NCBI GenBank assembly: GCA_018385135.1
Contig: JAHAWY010000026.1
Coordinates: 1 to 44,277, forward strand
From: Oscillospiraceae bacterium
Lineage (GTDB): Bacteria; Bacillota; Clostridia; Oscillospirales; Oscillospiraceae
Direction of reading: 5' to 3'
Length of the DNA stretch: 44,277 nt
This document shows positions 32,909 to 41,166 of this stretch, piece by piece (position 1 is the first letter of the stretch; each line of letters begins with the position of its first letter). The position numbers were made by a program, and so were the translations under genes. The notes beneath the pieces are model-generated. The model did not search any database and had not been told where the DNA came from. It worked only from the letters and a program-made list of their open reading frames with translations.

Positions 32909-33724
32909 ATGGACGACTGCTTTGCATTCATAGGAGCGGGGAATATGGGCGGCGCGCTTGCTGAAGCTGTTTGCCGTGCCGTAGGTGCGGAAAGGGTCAT
33001 AGTTTTTGACCATAACGAGGAAAAAACTCTCGCACTGGAAAAAAAGACTCATTGCCGTACCGCGAAAAGCGCGCAGGAGGCGGTTAAGGCGGCGCATTTC
33101 GTCGTGATGTGCGTTAAGCCCAAGGTGCTGCCCGAGTGTTTGCGCTCACTTGCGCCGACCCTCAAAGAAAACGGCGGCAAAACCCTCGTTTCCATCGCAG
33201 CGGGCGTGACGCTTGACTCCATTAAATCCGTTTTGGCTGAAAGCGGCGTCAAGATGCCTGTTATCCGTCTGCTGCCGAATACCCCCGTTATGGTCGGCAA
33301 GGGTCTTGTTCTTGTGATGCCGTCGGAGGATACTCCAGAGGAGGATATTTCAGCCGTGCTTGACGCTCTGCGCTCTGCCGGCAGTGCGGAGCTGTTTGAC
33401 GAGGGGCTTATAGACGCTGCAACACCCGTTTTTTCATGCTCGCCTGCCTATGCCTATATGTTTATCGAGGCGCTTGCCGACGGCGGCGTTATGGCGGGAG
33501 TACCGCGCGAGGCGGCGCAGCGCTTCGCGGCGCAGTCTCTGCTGGGAGCGGCGGCTATGGTGCTTGAAAGCGGCAGACATCCCGGTCAGCTCAAGGATGA
33601 GGTCTGCTCGCCCGGCGGTTCAACCATTGTTGGCGTTGAAGCCCTTGAAAAGGCGGGCTTTCGCGCGGCGGTCGCCTCAGCGGTGTATGAGGCATATGTT
33701 AAAACTCAGAGTCTGGGAAAATGA
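32909..33724 (+). CDS. proC: Pyrroline-5-carboxylate reductase
   Basis: ProC makes L-proline from pyrroline-5-carboxylate with NAD(P)H. The 271-residue protein has the Rossmann motif FIGAGNMGGALAEA at the start, VVMCVKPKVLPE, SIAAGVTLDSIKS and PVIRLLPNTPVMVG. The C-terminal helical domain has LKDEVCSPGGSTIVGVEALE, the family signature. AAGGATATATC precedes the ATG. The nearby proline-type symporter (34993) suggests a proline theme, but the two are separated by a LysR gene. Confidence 0.95.
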   Translation: MDDCFAFIGAGNMGGALAEAVCRAVGAERVIVFDHNEEKTLALEKKTHCRTAKSAQEAVKAAHFVVMCVKPKVLPECLRSLAPTLKENGGKTLVSIAAGVTLDSIKSVLAESGVKMPVIRLLPNTPVMVGKGLVLVMPSEDTPEEDISAVLDALRSAGSAELFDEGLIDAATPVFSCSPAYAYMFIEALADGGVMAGVPREAAQRFAAQSLLGAAAMVLESGRHPGQLKDEVCSPGGSTIVGVEALEKAGFRAAVASAVYEAYVKTQSLGK

Positions 33725-33756
33725 CGGCGCGGTAAATGCCTCAAAACAGACCTGAC

Positions 33757-33797
33757 AATTGACGCTCTCTTTCTTTTACTGAAAGAGAGCGTCAATT
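33757..33797 (+). terminator. Terminator after proC
   Basis: A perfect 16-base stem, AATTGACGCTCTCTTT with its complement, ends in TTTTG on the plus strand. The 117-base gap that follows, up to the LysR stop, holds no feature I can support. Confidence 0.85.
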
Positions 33798-33914
33798 TTG
33801 TCTCCGTTGATAAAGTGGGAGCGAAGCTATGGTTTATGTGCCTGCCGCGGGGCATGGCTGTTATTTTGCCCGCAAAAGGGGAGACTCCGATTCGAAAAGC
33901 GCCTATCGCGGCTG

Positions 33915-34790
33915 TTATGCGTTTTTACCCACCCATTCTACCGCGTGCTCGGCGAACGCCCGCGTTGCGGGACTTCCGCTGCCCGTTTCGCTCAGAGCAA
34001 GGCATATCATGCGCTCATAGGGCGGGTCGAGCGGCAGCGTGGCGACATTCTCCGTATGCCCCTTTAAAAGCAGCTCCGGCATTATGGTTACGCCCAGCCC
34101 GCTTTCGACCATTGAAATAATGGCGTAGTCGTCTTTGATGTAATATTTTACGTTCGGCGCTATATTCACTGCCTCCAGTGCGCGCCGAGCGTCGTGGTCG
34201 CTGGTCTCCAAAAGACTGATAAACGGCTCTCCAGCGGCGGCGGAAAGGGGAAAGCTGCTGCCGCCGGCGAGGGGATGCTCCAATGGGAGGACCGCCATGA
34301 GCCGGTCTGTTTTCAAGGGAACGCTTTTACATTCAAGCTCCTCTGGGTAGGCGATAAAGCCGATATCCGCTTCGCCGCTTTTGAGCCACTGCGCAACATC
34401 GTGATAGTCGCCGGTGAGAATGTTTATTTCTATGTTGGGATATTTTTGCGAAAAGCCCTTTATAATTCCGGGCAGCCAATGAACCGCCACACTGGTGAAA
34501 GCCCCTATCCTCACCTTGCCGCAGGCAAGACCGTTGACAGAGGCGGCGATTTGCTTTAGCTGCTCGCAGCCGTTGAGTATTCCTCGTATGGCGGGCATGA
34601 GCTTTTCGCCGTCGGGAGTAAGCGTGACGCCGGATTTTCCCCGCCGCAGCAGCATGAAGCCAAAGTCGCTCTCCAGCGAGCCGATTATATGGCTGACACC
34701 CGACTGAGTAAGCCCCAGCGCCTCCGCCGCCTTGGTGAGACTGCCCAGCTCAACTACCTTAACGAGTACCTCGTATTTTTTTGTTGACAT
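33915..34790 (-). CDS. LysR-family transcriptional regulator
   Basis: The 291-residue LysR-type activator has an N-terminal winged HTH (VVELGSLTKAAEALGLTQS then GVSHIIGSLE) and a substrate-binding domain with SVAVHWLPGIIKGF and GEADIGFIAYPEE. The ATG at 34790 follows GGGAGCTGAGCAT; the longer reading has no ribosome site and crosses the promoter. It is divergent from putP, with a palindromic site ATTAC-N5-GTAAT at 34940-34954 between them. It is therefore the likely regulator of that transporter. The ligand could be an amino acid, but that is not shown. Confidence 0.9.
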   Translation of the reverse strand: MSTKKYEVLVKVVELGSLTKAAEALGLTQSGVSHIIGSLESDFGFMLLRRGKSGVTLTPDGEKLMPAIRGILNGCEQLKQIAASVNGLACGKVRIGAFTSVAVHWLPGIIKGFSQKYPNIEINILTGDYHDVAQWLKSGEADIGFIAYPEELECKSVPLKTDRLMAVLPLEHPLAGGSSFPLSAAAGEPFISLLETSDHDARRALEAVNIAPNVKYYIKDDYAIISMVESGLGVTIMPELLLKGHTENVATLPLDPPYERMICLALSETGSGSPATRAFAEHAVEWVGKNA

Positions 34791-34851
34791 ATGCTCAGCT
34801 CCCTTATGAAAAAACGTAATACAAAATCGCGTTGAACAAGCTGCTGTTATG

Positions 34852-34879
34852 ATTATACACAAAACTACTGATTTCTCAA
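34852..34879 (-). promoter_or_regulatory. Promoter of the LysR gene
   Basis: On the minus strand TTGAGA-N16-TATAAT lies about 62 bases upstream of the ATG at 34790. Confidence 0.65.
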
Positions 34880-34899
34880 ACTTTTTGTCAAATTTACTC

Positions 34900-34928
34900 T
34901 TGATTTCTTGCTCTGATTAAAGTACAAT
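34900..34928 (+). promoter_or_regulatory. Promoter of the putP-type gene
   Basis: TTGATT-N17-TACAAT lies about 65 bases upstream of the transporter ATG. Confidence 0.7.
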
Positions 34929-34939
34929 CAAACAGTCAT

Positions 34940-34954
34940 ATTACGCAATGTAAT
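34940..34954. promoter_or_regulatory. LysR-type palindromic operator
   Basis: ATTAC-GCAAT-GTAAT is a perfect dyad with the T-N11-A spacing of LysR boxes. It begins 12 bases after the -10 of the transporter promoter, near the expected start site, so it may repress or autoregulate. Confidence 0.6.
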
Positions 34955-34992
34955 GGATTGCATCAATTTTTTTCATTGTAAGAGGGGATATC

Positions 34993-36546
34993 ATGGACAA
35001 TAACACCTTGCAAATTCTCATCGCTATGGTCATCTACATGGCGGCGGTGATCTTTATCGGCTTTGCCTTTGCAAAAAAGGCGAACCAAAGCTCGGAGCAC
35101 TACTTCCTCGGCGGACGCAGTCTTGGACCGTGGGTCGCGGCGATGAGCGCTGAGGCTTCGGATATGTCCGGCTGGCTGCTTATGGGACTTCCCGGAGTTG
35201 CCTACTGGTGCGGTATTGCCGATGCCGCGTGGACTGCCATCGGTCTTGCAGTCGGTACATATATCAACTGGCTAATTGTATCCAAGCGCCTTCGCCGTTA
35301 CAGCGAAAAGGTGAACGCGATCACGCTCCCGGAGTATTTCTCCAACCGCTTTAGAGAGAATAAAAAAGTCATTATGACCATTGCCGCTGTTTTCATCCTT
35401 ATATTTTTCACGGTTTATGCTTCCAGTTGCCTTGTTACCTGCGGCAAGCTCTTTTCAACGCTGTTCGGCGCGCCCTATGTAATGATGATGGTGGTCGGCG
35501 CTGTCTTTGTTCTGATTTATACAATTCTGGGCGGATTTCTTGCCGAGAGTGCCTCTGATTTCATGCAGGCGATAGTTATGGTCATTGCGCTTGCGGTTGT
35601 CGTTGTGGTCGGCGTTTCCGCAGCCGGCGGTCTTGACGCCGTCATAGCCAACGCAAGGAGCATTCCCGGCTTCTTTGAGTTCTTCGGTATCGCCACGCCT
35701 GAGCTTTCTGACGGCGTTCAGAAAATCGAAAACGGGGCTCCCGTATTCGGAGCGGCAGGCAAATACGGCTTTTTAACCATCGTTTCAACTCTAGCTTGGG
35801 GTCTCGGATATTTCGGTATGCCGCAGGTGCTCCTGCGCTTCATGGCTATCCGCAAGGAGAGCGAGCTTGTTCGCTCCCGCCGCATCGCAACCGTTTGGGT
35901 CGTCATTTCTCTTGCCGTTGCCGTTTTCATCGGCGTTGTCGGCAGAACCCTTTTCCCTACAGCTCTTGTAACCGGCTCCGAAGCGGAGAATGTGTTCATT
36001 CTTCTTTCCACCAGCCTTTTGCCGCCCCTGCTTGCAGGCTTCATTATGGCGGGCATCCTTGCCGCAACCATCAGCTCCTCCGACTCCTATCTGCTGATAG
36101 CCGCCTCCGCGCTGTCTAAGAATATCTTCCAGGGACTGTTCAAAAAGGACGCAACGGATAAGCAGGTCATGACGGTTTCCCGTATCACCCTGCTCGTCAT
36201 CACTGCCGTTGCAATCTACATCGCGCTTGATGAAAACAGCGTTATCTTCACGATAGTCAGCTTCGCTTGGGCGGGCTTCGGCGCGACCTTCGGACCGCTG
36301 ATGCTCTTTAGCCTTTTCTGGAAGCGCACTAACCGTGCCGGCGCAATCGCGGGAATGCTCGGCGGCGGAATTATGGTCTTTGTCTGGAAGCTCCTTATCC
36401 GTCCTCTGGGCGGCGCGTGGAACATTTATGAGCTGCTTCCCGCTTTCGTTTTCTCCTGCCTGTGCATAATCCTTGTGTCGCTTCTGACCTCTCCCGCCTC
36501 TGCCGAGGTTCAAAAGGAGTATGATGAGGTCAAGGCAGGCGTTTGA
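34993..36546 (+). CDS. putP: Sodium/proline symporter family transporter (SSS family)
   Basis: The 517-residue membrane protein belongs to the sodium:solute symporter family. It has the PutP-type segments HYFLGGRSLGPWVAAMSAEASDMSGW (read here as GGRSLGPWVAAMSAEASD then MSGWLLMGLPG), NAITLPEYFSNRF, YTILGGFLAESASDF and the conserved GFIMAGILAATISSSDSYLL (Na+ and substrate site region). About 13 spans are expected. AGAGGGG lies just before the ATG. Divergent from a LysR regulator and ended by a strong terminator. Proline uptake with Na+ is the family assignment; specificity is not proven. Confidence 0.93.
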   Translation: MDNNTLQILIAMVIYMAAVIFIGFAFAKKANQSSEHYFLGGRSLGPWVAAMSAEASDMSGWLLMGLPGVAYWCGIADAAWTAIGLAVGTYINWLIVSKRLRRYSEKVNAITLPEYFSNRFRENKKVIMTIAAVFILIFFTVYASSCLVTCGKLFSTLFGAPYVMMMVVGAVFVLIYTILGGFLAESASDFMQAIVMVIALAVVVVVGVSAAGGLDAVIANARSIPGFFEFFGIATPELSDGVQKIENGAPVFGAAGKYGFLTIVSTLAWGLGYFGMPQVLLRFMAIRKESELVRSRRIATVWVVISLAVAVFIGVVGRTLFPTALVTGSEAENVFILLSTSLLPPLLAGFIMAGILAATISSSDSYLLIAASALSKNIFQGLFKKDATDKQVMTVSRITLLVITAVAIYIALDENSVIFTIVSFAWAGFGATFGPLMLFSLFWKRTNRAGAIAGMLGGGIMVFVWKLLIRPLGGAWNIYELLPAFVFSCLCIILVSLLTSPASAEVQKEYDEVKAGV

Positions 36547-36581
36547 TTCCAGAATAATAGCTGCGTAGCAATCACGCACTG

Positions 36582-36620
36582 AAAAAACAAGCCCGACGCA
36601 ATCGCGTCGGGCTTGTTTTT
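36582..36620. terminator. Bidirectional terminator between putP and the dCMP deaminase gene
   Basis: AAAAACAAGCCCGACGC and its complement form a 17-base stem around AATC, with A and T runs on the two sides. Confidence 0.93.
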
Positions 36621-36661
36621 AGGATTGGTGCGCTGAATGAATACCTATAAGCCGGGCTTTG

Positions 36662-37156
36662 CTATACCATCGCCTCGTCAGGCAGGGAGTCATCGTTTTC
36701 AATCCAGTCGGAAACGATGATGGTTTCATAGTCGTTCTCGCCCTCGCCGGTGCGGCAGACGATTTTTTCGATGCCCGCATTGAGAATAAAGCGGCGGCAA
36801 AGCGAGCAGGGCGCGGCGGAAATGACCTCGTTAGTTTTCGCGTCACGCCCGCAAAGGTACATTGTTGAGCCAAGCATATCACGACGTGCGCAGGAGATTA
36901 TGGCGTTTTGCTCCGCGTGTACGCTGCGGCAAAGCTCATAGCGCTGACCTGAGGGGATGTTCAGCCGCTCCCGCGTGCAGCCGCCGATATCCGAACAGTT
37001 TTTGCGTCCTCTAGGGGCGCCGTTATAGCCGGTGGACAGGATCTCGTCTGCCTTGACGATAATCGCGCCGTATTTGCGGCGTAGGCAGGTTGAGCGGGCG
37101 AGAACCGAGTCCGCTATGCCAAGGTAATATGCGTTTTTACCGGTGCGCTTATCCAT
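36662..37156 (-). CDS. Deoxycytidylate (dCMP) deaminase, ComEB type
   Basis: The enzyme converts dCMP to dUMP for dTTP synthesis. The 164-residue protein has the zinc-dependent deaminase motifs: HAEQNAI (His ligand and catalytic Glu) and PCSLC (two Cys ligands). The upstream SDIGGCTRERL region also fits the dCMP deaminase insertion. Length and Cys spacing match ComEB/DctD. It starts 20 bases after the L,D-transpeptidase gene and probably shares its transcript. Zn binding is inferred from motifs. Confidence 0.92.
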   Translation of the reverse strand: MDKRTGKNAYYLGIADSVLARSTCLRRKYGAIIVKADEILSTGYNGAPRGRKNCSDIGGCTRERLNIPSGQRYELCRSVHAEQNAIISCARRDMLGSTMYLCGRDAKTNEVISAAPCSLCRRFILNAGIEKIVCRTGEGENDYETIIVSDWIENDDSLPDEAMV

Positions 37157-37176
37157 GTGTTCCTCCTGTTGCTCCG

Positions 37177-39261
37177 TCAGTATACAACAACGGTAGTATC
37201 TTTTGGAATGGTGTCGTATATGTATTGGATGTCCTCGTCATACATTCTGAAGCAGCCGTGGCTGACGGGGAAACCGATTCTGGCATCTGTCAGAACGTTT
37301 GAACGAGGATAGTAGAGTCTTGAGTGGAAGGCATAGCCCGTTCCCTGATAGAAGCCGACAACGGGACTACAGGTATATGTAGAGGTCGTCCAGCCCGCCG
37401 CCTGCTTATAGGTGGTTTTGTAAACTCCGACGGGCGTTGGAGACTGCGGTGCGCCGGAGCCTACAATGCAGCTTCTGATAAGCTTCCATTCGCCGACAGA
37501 GCCTTCAAAGATGTTTACTCTCTGCATAGCGAGACTTGCCCATATAAGATAGTCCGTATCGCTATTGTAGCCCTTGGCGTTGACAAAAACCTCTTTGTCG
37601 TAGTCGTCGTAATCATGCTCCTGCGCCCATTCGAGAGTGTAGTTGCCCTCGTAGCGGCAGCTTACAAGCGCGAGCACGCGGTCTGAGTCGTTTTTGAAGC
37701 TGTTGTCTGTGAGTGAAGCTACGGAAACGCTGATATTGCATAGACCGGAGTTGACCGTAACGCTCTGAGCCTGACCCGCGCCGTCTATTGTGTTGCTGCG
37801 ACCGTCAACTGTTATGCTTTCGGCGCTGCCGTCGAGCGTGAGTGCGTTTTCCTTGCCTGTTATGCCGATGCTTTTGAGCACACTGCCCTCAAAGATACGA
37901 ATTGCGCAGTTGCTGCCGGAGATATCAAGCGAGGCTGCCGTGCCGGCGTTCTGCTTATGTACGGTGTTATAGCTGCCGGAAACGCTTATTTCTCCAATAT
38001 CGCCGCAGTCGAGAGTCAGCCAACTGCCGTTGCCGTCAATTGCCGCTGATTCCAGAGGAGCGCTGCTGTTGAGGGAAGCGACGATTTTGTTGCCGTTGAG
38101 CGACACGTTTTGCGTGACCTCGCCGATGATGCTGACATTGTTGTCGCTTCCGCTAAGCTCAAGAGAGGCGGCGGTGTTTTCACCCTCGCTGCGAAGGGTG
38201 TTTTCCGAACCTGCGACAACAAGTTTCTTGACGCTGCAGCCCTCGGCGAGCGTAACGGTGTTGCCCTTGCCGGTGATCACAAGGCTTTCATACTCGCCTG
38301 CAAGGGACAAATTCGAGCTGTTTCCTGTTATTTCGACATTCGCGGCGCAAGAAGAAAGGGCTGCATTAAGCGCGCCGTCAATTTGCAGGGTTTCTATTGT
38401 GCAGCCGTTTTTGGAGCTGATACGGGCATCGCCGCCGCAGAGCACAAGACGCTTCAGACTGCCGCCGGAGAGCATTAGCTCCTTTAAATCGCGGGAGAGC
38501 AGGCTGAGTCTTTCGGCTTTAACATTGTTGAGGGAGACATTGCTTGCGTTGCAGTCAAACCAGATGCCGTTTTCGCTTTTCAGAGAGTTTAATGTTCCGC
38601 TGCCGTTTAGCATCATGCCGGCGTTTGTGTGCAGCCCTGCCTGCGTCGGCTTGCAGTAGCTTTCTACCACGCGGTAGAGCAGGGTCATAAACTCTGCTCG
38701 GGTAATGCTCTTTTCAGCACCCAAAATGCCGCCGTAGCCCTCGGCTATACCAAGTTCGACAAGCGAGGATAGTGCCTTGCGGTTTTCGTCTTTTATATCG
38801 CCGCTGTCTGCAAAGGAGTTTAAAACCGTGGTGTTCGGAGCGGCGGGGACAAGGCTGAACGCGCGGGCAAGTATTGAAAACGCCTCCTGCCGAGCCATAG
38901 GTGCGTCAAGGTTTTCTATATCCGCCGAAATCAGTCCCAGAGAAAGCGCGGATGCTGCGTAGGAGGCAAACCATGCGTCACCGGGGACAGAGCTTGGAGC
39001 AGCGGTGTTTACCTCCGGCGCATTTATAACGCGGCAAAGCACGGTTATCATCTGCGCGCCGGTGATAGGCTCGTCGGGACGGAGGGTCGAATCATCAAAG
39101 CCTTGGATCAGACCGTCAGCAAAGCCCTTCTCAAGCGTTTGAGCTGCCCAGTGTTCGGATACATCCGTCAGCTCGCTCCAAGATGATGCGAAAGCCGGCA
39201 GACAGAGAACGTGAACAAGGATAAGGGTGAGAATTAACGAGAGAATCTGTTTCTTTTTCAT
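37177..39261 (-). CDS. S-layer-homology, beta-helix and L,D-transpeptidase fusion protein
   Basis: The 694-residue precursor has a signal peptide (about 1-26). Three SLH-type segments follow (around 30-75, 90-135 and 145-205), the kind that anchor proteins to secondary wall polymers. From about 210 to 510 the sequence has repeating blocks such as GSDNNVSIIG, GSYNTVHKQN and GRSNTIDGAG, spaced near 21 residues, as in a parallel beta-helix. The C-terminal ~150 residues are a YkuD domain with the catalytic signature SHGCFRM (His668, Cys670). YkuD enzymes form 3-3 crosslinks in peptidoglycan. The combination predicts a wall-bound crosslinking enzyme on a long stalk. Promoter at 39306-39334. Confidence 0.88.
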   Translation of the reverse strand: MKKKQILSLILTLILVHVLCLPAFASSWSELTDVSEHWAAQTLEKGFADGLIQGFDDSTLRPDEPITGAQMITVLCRVINAPEVNTAAPSSVPGDAWFASYAASALSLGLISADIENLDAPMARQEAFSILARAFSLVPAAPNTTVLNSFADSGDIKDENRKALSSLVELGIAEGYGGILGAEKSITRAEFMTLLYRVVESYCKPTQAGLHTNAGMMLNGSGTLNSLKSENGIWFDCNASNVSLNNVKAERLSLLSRDLKELMLSGGSLKRLVLCGGDARISSKNGCTIETLQIDGALNAALSSCAANVEITGNSSNLSLAGEYESLVITGKGNTVTLAEGCSVKKLVVAGSENTLRSEGENTAASLELSGSDNNVSIIGEVTQNVSLNGNKIVASLNSSAPLESAAIDGNGSWLTLDCGDIGEISVSGSYNTVHKQNAGTAASLDISGSNCAIRIFEGSVLKSIGITGKENALTLDGSAESITVDGRSNTIDGAGQAQSVTVNSGLCNISVSVASLTDNSFKNDSDRVLALVSCRYEGNYTLEWAQEHDYDDYDKEVFVNAKGYNSDTDYLIWASLAMQRVNIFEGSVGEWKLIRSCIVGSGAPQSPTPVGVYKTTYKQAAGWTTSTYTCSPVVGFYQGTGYAFHSRLYYPRSNVLTDARIGFPVSHGCFRMYDEDIQYIYDTIPKDTTVVVY

Positions 39262-39289
39262 AGTACTGCTCCATTGTCGGTGATTTGCT

Positions 39290-39318
39290 TTGCATTTATG
39301 GAAATATAGTATTATAAT
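39290..39318 (+). promoter_or_regulatory. Promoter of queH-queT
   Basis: TTGCAT-N17-TATAAT lies about 60 bases upstream of queH, overlapping the divergent promoter on the minus strand. Confidence 0.65.
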
Positions 39319-39334
39319 ATACAGACCCAGTCAA
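39306..39334 (-). promoter_or_regulatory. Promoter of the L,D-transpeptidase gene
   Basis: On the minus strand TTGACT-N17-TACTAT lies about 45 bases upstream of the ATG at 39261. It overlaps the queH promoter, so the two divergent units may compete. Confidence 0.6.
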
Positions 39335-39378
39335 CTACAATTCGGTGTTATTTTTCCGTTTTTGCAAAGGAGCGCAGC

Positions 39379-40014
39379 TTGAAAACAAACTACCAAAAGG
39401 AAACCGAAATAATCCTCTCTGCCCTCGGAGGGGAGAAGAAAAGTCTACTGCTCCAATGCTGCTGCGGACCGTGCAGCTCTTATGTGCTGGAGTATCTGAC
39501 TGAATATTTTAACGTAACGGTGCTTTTCTATAATCCCAACATACAGCCGCGTGAGGAATATGACAAGCGCCTGCACTACTTTCGCCTTGTTGCGGCGAAA
39601 TATCCCGAAAGCGTTAAAATACTCGAATGCGGCTACGACGGCGAGAGCTTTATAAAGATCGCCGGAGGGCTGGAAAAAGAGCCGGAGGGAGGCGAACGCT
39701 GCACGCGCTGCTTTTATCTGCGCCTGCGGGAAACGGCGAGACTTGCCAAGGAGGGAGAATTTGACTTTTTCTGCACAACGCTTTCGGTAAGCCCTCATAA
39801 GGACGCGCAGCGGCTCAACGCCATCGGCAGGGAGCTTGAAGCCGAGTTTGGCGTTTCATGGCTGCCCTCGGATTTTAAAAAGAAAGAGGGCTACAAGCGC
39901 TCAATTGAGCTGTCAAGACAATACGGGCTGTACCGTCAGGAATACTGCGGCTGCGTGTACAGCCGGGTGTCCCCCGCACCGCGGGGGAGAGACAATGGCG
40001 CGCAAACGACTTAA
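39379..40014 (+). CDS. queH: Epoxyqueuosine reductase QueH
   Basis: QueH reduces epoxyqueuosine to queuosine in tRNA, using an Fe-S cluster and an extra metal-bound Cys set. The 211-residue protein has LLLQCCCGPCSSYVLEYL (CC and CxxC), YNPNIQPREEYDKR, GERCTRCFYLRLRETA, and EYCGCVYS near the end, the hallmark Cys pattern of QueH (DUF208). The start is TTG at 39379, after AAAGGAG. It is followed by queT, a transporter for a queuosine precursor, which supports the role. No preQ1 riboswitch was recognised in the leader. Confidence 0.93.
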   Translation: MKTNYQKETEIILSALGGEKKSLLLQCCCGPCSSYVLEYLTEYFNVTVLFYNPNIQPREEYDKRLHYFRLVAAKYPESVKILECGYDGESFIKIAGGLEKEPEGGERCTRCFYLRLRETARLAKEGEFDFFCTTLSVSPHKDAQRLNAIGRELEAEFGVSWLPSDFKKKEGYKRSIELSRQYGLYRQEYCGCVYSRVSPAPRGRDNGAQTT

Positions 40015-40030
40015 GCCTTTGCGTTTGCGC
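40000..40030 (+). repeat. Hairpin spanning the queH stop codon
   Basis: GCGCAAACG (40000-40008) pairs exactly with CGTTTGCGC (40022-40030); the queH stop lies in the loop. It has no U tract and is upstream of the queT ribosome site, so it may set the queH to queT ratio. Confidence 0.5.
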
Positions 40031-40057
40031 TGACAAGAAAGGTGGATATAATTTAAT

Positions 40058-40645
40058 ATGAGCATCAGACTTAAAAAACTGGTATACGCCGCCCTTATCG
40101 GCGCGGTTTACGCGGCGCTTACAATGGTTTCCCCTCTCAGCTATGGACCCATTCAGCTTAGAGTTTCGGAAATTCTCTGCATTCTGCCCTTTTTCTTTCC
40201 CGCGGCAACGGGAGGCCTGGTCGTAGGCTGCGCAATTTCAAACACGATAAGCACGGCGGGAGTGCCGGACATAGTTTTCGGCTCGCTTGCAACGCTGCTT
40301 GCGGGGCTTTGCACCTGCGCTGCGGGCAAGAGCTTTCGCCTTTCCCTTTCAAGTTTTAAGGGCGGCGATGGGAACGTTGTAAAGAACGGCGTTGAGGAAA
40401 GGTCGGAGAAATTCTGGGGAGCAAGCATACTTGCCTGCGCGATGCCCGTGCTTTTTAACGCCCCCATTGTGGGAGCGGTGCTATCCTTCACGCTTACGCG
40501 CGACGAGTTTTTGCAGGGTATGCTCATATTCGGCTTGCAGGTGGGAGCGGGCGAGGCGATCGTTATGGGCGCGTTGGCGCTTCCGATCATGCGCTATCTG
40601 ATGAAAAACGATGCCGTGCGCTCGTTCCTTGCCGGGCTTTCATAG
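40058..40645 (+). CDS. queT: Queuosine precursor ECF transporter S component QueT
   Basis: The 195-residue membrane protein is the substrate-binding subunit of an energy-coupling-factor transporter. It has the QueT start KLVYAALIGAVYAALTMVSP, the conserved PIQLRVSEILCILPFFFP and about six hydrophobic spans. It needs the shared EcfAA'T module, which lies elsewhere. It follows queH by 43 bases, in the usual salvage pair for queuine or preQ1. AAAGGTGG precedes the ATG. The C-terminus is short and basic. Confidence 0.92.
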   Translation: MSIRLKKLVYAALIGAVYAALTMVSPLSYGPIQLRVSEILCILPFFFPAATGGLVVGCAISNTISTAGVPDIVFGSLATLLAGLCTCAAGKSFRLSLSSFKGGDGNVVKNGVEERSEKFWGASILACAMPVLFNAPIVGAVLSFTLTRDEFLQGMLIFGLQVGAGEAIVMGALALPIMRYLMKNDAVRSFLAGLS

Positions 40646-40671
40646 TTAAGGCGGCATAACTGAAAAATCTA

Positions 40672-40701
40672 TTGACACCGAATGAGCGAATGAGGTATAA
40701 T
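40672..40701 (+). promoter_or_regulatory. Promoter of rpmH-rnpA-yidC operon
   Basis: TTGACA-N18-TATAAT has perfect -35 and -10 hexamers. It is about 170 bases upstream of rpmH, leaving a long leader. Confidence 0.85.
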
Positions 40702-40761
40702 GGCATAGTTTTCTGACGAGTTTTCCAATAGGATGACGCGAGAAGACCGCCTAAAAAATGT

Positions 40762-40839
40762 CAACTGCTGCGGCTTTGCCTGTCGGCTTGTCCCGGCATT
40801 ATTGGGAGAACTAACGGAGCGCAGGCAGTGCTGCTGTTG
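40762..40839 (+). ncRNA. Structured rpmH leader element (candidate)
   Basis: The leader can form a long outer stem, CAACTGCTGC (40762-40771) with GCTGCTGTTG (40830-40839), eight pairs plus two U-U mismatches. An inner helix is TGCCTG (40777-40782) with CAGGCA (40822-40827). Both are of uncertain stability. It may be an autoregulatory or processing site for L34; it is a candidate, not a known family. Confidence 0.4.
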
Positions 40840-40871
40840 AGTATTATTACACGAAAGGAAGGTGTACGATA

Positions 40872-41012
40872 ATGTCTACTGTTCGTACCTATCAGCCCAA
40901 GAAGCGCCATCGTGCAAAAGAGCACGGCTTCCGCAAGAGAATGGCCACCAAGAACGGACGCAAGGTTCTTGCCCGCCGCAGAGCAAAGGGCAGAAGCAAG
41001 CTTTCCGCATAA
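40872..41012 (+). CDS. rpmH: 50S ribosomal protein L34
   Basis: The 46-residue basic protein contains [20 protein letters not shown] and [17 protein letters not shown], the whole L34 signature, ending SKLSA. It has two extra residues at the start (MSTV instead of MK) compared with the usual 44. GAAAGGAAGG precedes the ATG. It heads the conserved rpmH-rnpA-yidD-yidC-jag block. In many bacteria dnaA lies upstream, but here queT does. Confidence 0.98.
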   Translation: MSTVRTYQPKKRHRAKEHGFRKRMATKNGRKVLARRRAKGRSKLSA

Positions 41013-41098
41013 GCCCGCAGATTAATCGCACATTCGCAGTGGGCTTTCGTCAACCAACAGCAAATAAGCGGTTTTTTCCCGCATAATATCGGTTTTTC

Positions 41099-41120
41099 AG
41101 GGCGGACTCCATCCGCCCTT
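41099..41120 (+). terminator. Weak hairpin between rpmH and rnpA
   Basis: AGGGCGGA and TCCGCCCT pair around CTCCA, followed only by TTAGG. It may attenuate transcription so that L34 exceeds the downstream products. Confidence 0.45.
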
Positions 41121-41166
41121 TAGGCGTTTGCACGCTTTTTCTCCTATAACGAAAGGATGGTCAGCT

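Noticed and set aside
33798..33914. Short plus-strand frames between proC and the LysR gene
   Set aside because: They extend into the antisense of the LysR gene, have no ribosome site and no recognisable sequence.
39262..39378. Possible preQ1 riboswitch before queH
   Set aside because: I looked for the small preQ1 pseudoknot pattern in the 60-base leader and did not find it; the other leader (40015-40057) is too short.
40646..40871. Replication origin next to rpmH
   Set aside because: dnaA is absent, and I saw no cluster of DnaA boxes (TTATCCACA-like) in the gap; queT lies upstream instead.
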